From: Diatrype stigma
Lineage: Eukaryota; Ascomycota; Sordariomycetes; Xylariales; Diatrypaceae
Length of the DNA stretch: 17,434 nucleotides
Direction of reading: 5' to 3'
NCBI GenBank assembly: GCA_022225965.2
Contig: JAKJXP020000214.1
Span: 1-17,434, forward strand
The position numbers and the translations under genes were made by a program. Each line of letters starts with the position of its first letter. Positions within the stretch are counted from its first letter, which is position 1. Below the pieces are notes generated by a model. That model made no database searches, had not been told where the DNA came from, and saw only the letters and a program-made list of their open reading frames with translations. Of the stretch, positions 16,064 through 17,434 are shown piece after piece.

Positions 16064-16357
16064 GAATCACAAAAACGTTTGTATTCTACTTCACTCCCTT
16101 CTCGGAAATTGATCATTAATTCAATCGATGAACGTCTTATTTTCACAGAAGGAAAATCTGTTTTAATGTTACCATCGTTGAAACCTTTTGAATCATCATC
16201 AGGAAATTCTAAAGACGGTAGATTGTCTACAGGTAAAATTCTAGAGTTGCTATCAGTATTGGAAGATTTCAATATGTCGATTCTTAGAGTTTTCGCAAAT
16301 TTAGTTGGTGCAGGTGGTCCAGGTTTCTATGTGTTGGATATAGATTTATATATTTAA
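16013..16357 (+). CDS. Hypothetical ORF downstream of the G-rich repeat
   Basis: The frame is open through the minisatellite (Gly/Trp/Val-rich, probably not genuine) into a normal-looking segment. That segment starts QKRLYSTSLPS at about 16070 and continues RKLIINSIDERLIFTEGKSV and GKILELLSVLEDFNMSILRV, ending in TAA 16355. Its start is unknown; GTG 16013 is only the formal one. The KRLYST motif also occurs in neighbouring ORFs. It may be the 3' half of an ORF whose 5' part was replaced by the repeat. Confidence 0.4.
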   Translation: MGGWVGVGRGVGGWVGGESQKRLYSTSLPSRKLIINSIDERLIFTEGKSVLMLPSLKPFESSSGNSKDGRLSTGKILELLSVLEDFNMSILRVFANLVGAGGPGFYVLDIDLYI

Positions 16358-16410
16358 GGTGGATTTAAGCTTCAATATACTATTGTCCAGGTTTAACTTA
16401 GGATTTTTTA

Positions 16411-17130
16411 GATGAAAATTATTTAGATCTAGTTTATGGTAGTTATGGTTTGGGTAAAAAAATTTTTTTTATTTACTGGTGTGTATTTAGAATAAGAAAA
16501 ATAGGAGTATAACGATTAATTAAAGAGGGTTATAGTGCGTATATAGCTAAATAATTCTGTAATAGGATAATTAAGCGGTTAAGATAAGTTTTAAAAGATG
16601 AATTAACCAAGGATATTCTAAATCTCGATAAAGAGACTCTATTAGTTATAACTAAATATACTAAAAATGTGGATTTAAATAAGAAAGAAGACGAACTTAA
16701 ACCGAATATCACAGGTCTGACTGGAACAAGGGTTAAACGTTTATATAGTATATTGATTGCTTCACCTAAAAGGTTTTATTCCACTTCACACCTTTCCGCT
16801 TTGCCTGTCAGCGTTGGGTCTAAACTAGATATTGGTACCAAGGATATTACTAAAGATCGTAATAAAGTATCTGAAAATAGGAAAGTATCCTACCATCAGA
16901 TTAGCGAACTAGTTTTTGTAGGTTTAGCTAACATATTGAATAATAACCCTATCAATGAATAAACTCAAATTAAGTTGGTAAGGTTCGTTAGAAATCAGTT
17001 TACTGAATTCCTACAAAATAAGAAAAGTCCAACAGTTTTAGATGTAGATAGTGGATTGATTAATCCTAAATTCAATCAATATTTTTTTATTGATAGCTGA
17101 TATAATCCTAATGTGAGTGATACATTATAG
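16411..17130 (+). pseudogene. Decaying ORF in one frame with several stops
   Basis: Frame 1 reads as protein from about 16411 (DENYLDLVYGSYGLGKKIFF), meets three stops before 16591, and then runs open to TAA at 16960. It includes KRLYSI, KRFYSTSHLSALPVSVGS and SYHQISELVFVGLANILNN. It reopens directly after the TAA (KLVRFVRNQFTEFLQNKKSP, VDSGLINPKFNQYFFIDSW with TGA as Trp) and ends in TAG 17128. A 9-bp stem ATAATCCTA/TAGGATTAT (17102-17136) spans the last stop. The intact middle (16669-16962) could encode 97 aa from GTG. No family is recognised. Confidence 0.45.
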
Positions 17131-17350
17131 GATTATTTTCTCGACAAAAATACGTATAATCCCATAACACACATCAGGATTCAGAACCTAAATGAGGGCT
17201 CCCTCCGATGGGTAACTGTAAAAGGGGTCCCTCACTGCTGCTTTTCTCTCTTCCTTGTTTAAGGTATGAATACTAGTAATATATACGGGTATTCATATAA
17301 TATAATAAGGATTTAACTTTTTACAATAATTTAATTTTTATAAATATACA
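17131..17350 (+). other. Intergenic leader of nad4L
   Basis: No gene is seen. A G/C-richer patch (GAGGG...CCCTC, 17192-17234) and a 9-bp hairpin TATGAATAC/GTATTCATA (17265-17297) lie ahead of an AT-rich stretch before nad4L. The hairpin may mark RNA processing; this is inference. Confidence 0.35.
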
Positions 17351-17434
17351 ATGAATATTACACTAATACTTTTTTTGATAGGGATTCTAGGATTCGTATT
17401 AAATAGAAAAAATATTATATTAATGCTCATCTCG
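17351..17434 (+). CDS. nad4L: NADH dehydrogenase subunit 4L, 5' part
   Basis: ATG 17351 opens MNITLILFLIGILGFVLNRK followed by NIILMLIS, the start of fungal NAD4L: the first membrane helix, then the NRKNIILMLIS junction. It belongs to the membrane arm of respiratory complex I, in the proton-pumping part near NAD1/NAD6. The gene runs off the window after 28 codons. In many fungi nad5 follows directly, so it is the likely next gene. Confidence 0.93.
   Translation, partial: MNITLILFLIGILGFVLNRKNIILMLIS

Noticed and set aside
15562..16272. Antisense ORFs over the Cys-repeat gene and G-rich repeat
   Set aside because: Pro/His/Thr-rich translations are shadows of the repeat and minisatellite on the other strand.
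561..17434. The window as a nuclear copy of mtDNA (NUMT)
   Set aside because: cox2 and four intron endonucleases are intact under code 4, and introns obey splice rules, which a NUMT would tend to lose. It cannot be wholly excluded without read depth, given the nuclear-like insert.

Overview
This window reads as a piece of a fungal mitochondrial genome, most likely from a basidiomycete. TGA must be read as Trp (translation table 4) in cox2, in all four intron ORFs and in several intergenic ORFs. Apart from two inserts the base composition is very AT-rich. The window ends inside nad4L, and cox2 is broken up by group I introns carrying homing endonucleases. The basidiomycete guess rests on how the COX2 C-terminus reads to me and was not tested by a search. 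All genes recognised with confidence lie on the + strand.

Layout. 1-390: decayed 3' end of a class III aminotransferase, with a 14-G tract at its frameshift. 561-7274: cox2, rebuilt as six exons encoding 250 aa, including a 27-nt exon and a proposed 16-nt exon. Its five introns hold two LAGLIDADG and two GIY-YIG ORFs. 7256-8680: a 474-aa multi-pass membrane ORF of unknown function. 8735-9287: two degenerate tRNA-like sequences. 9482-10933: an intact class III aminotransferase with nuclear-like codon use. 11245-11315: a tRNA-Arg(ACG) candidate. 11726-11824: a second, mutated copy of the cox2 3' end, followed by decayed ORF remnants to 13109. 13236-13432: tRNA-Ser(GCU) and a tRNA-Met-like sequence. 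13675-14464: a GC-richer group II intron with a textbook domain V and no reverse transcriptase. 14546-14941: an ORF containing a 42-bp perfect palindrome. 14978-15205: a cluster of hairpins. 15257-15952: an ORF with six 13-residue Cys repeats. 16003-17130: a G-rich minisatellite and decaying ORFs. 17351-end: start of nad4L.

How it fits together. cox2 and nad4L encode subunits of respiratory complexes IV and I. The rest is accessory: mobile introns, partial duplications, apparent uptake of non-mitochondrial DNA, and unassigned ORFs. The points most worth a second look are the foreign-looking aminotransferase with its older relic, the Cys-repeat ORF (only visible once TGA is read as Trp), an R-x-[YFL]-S-T-like motif recurring in unrelated ORFs, and a duplicated cox2 micro-exon that allows two splicing routes.
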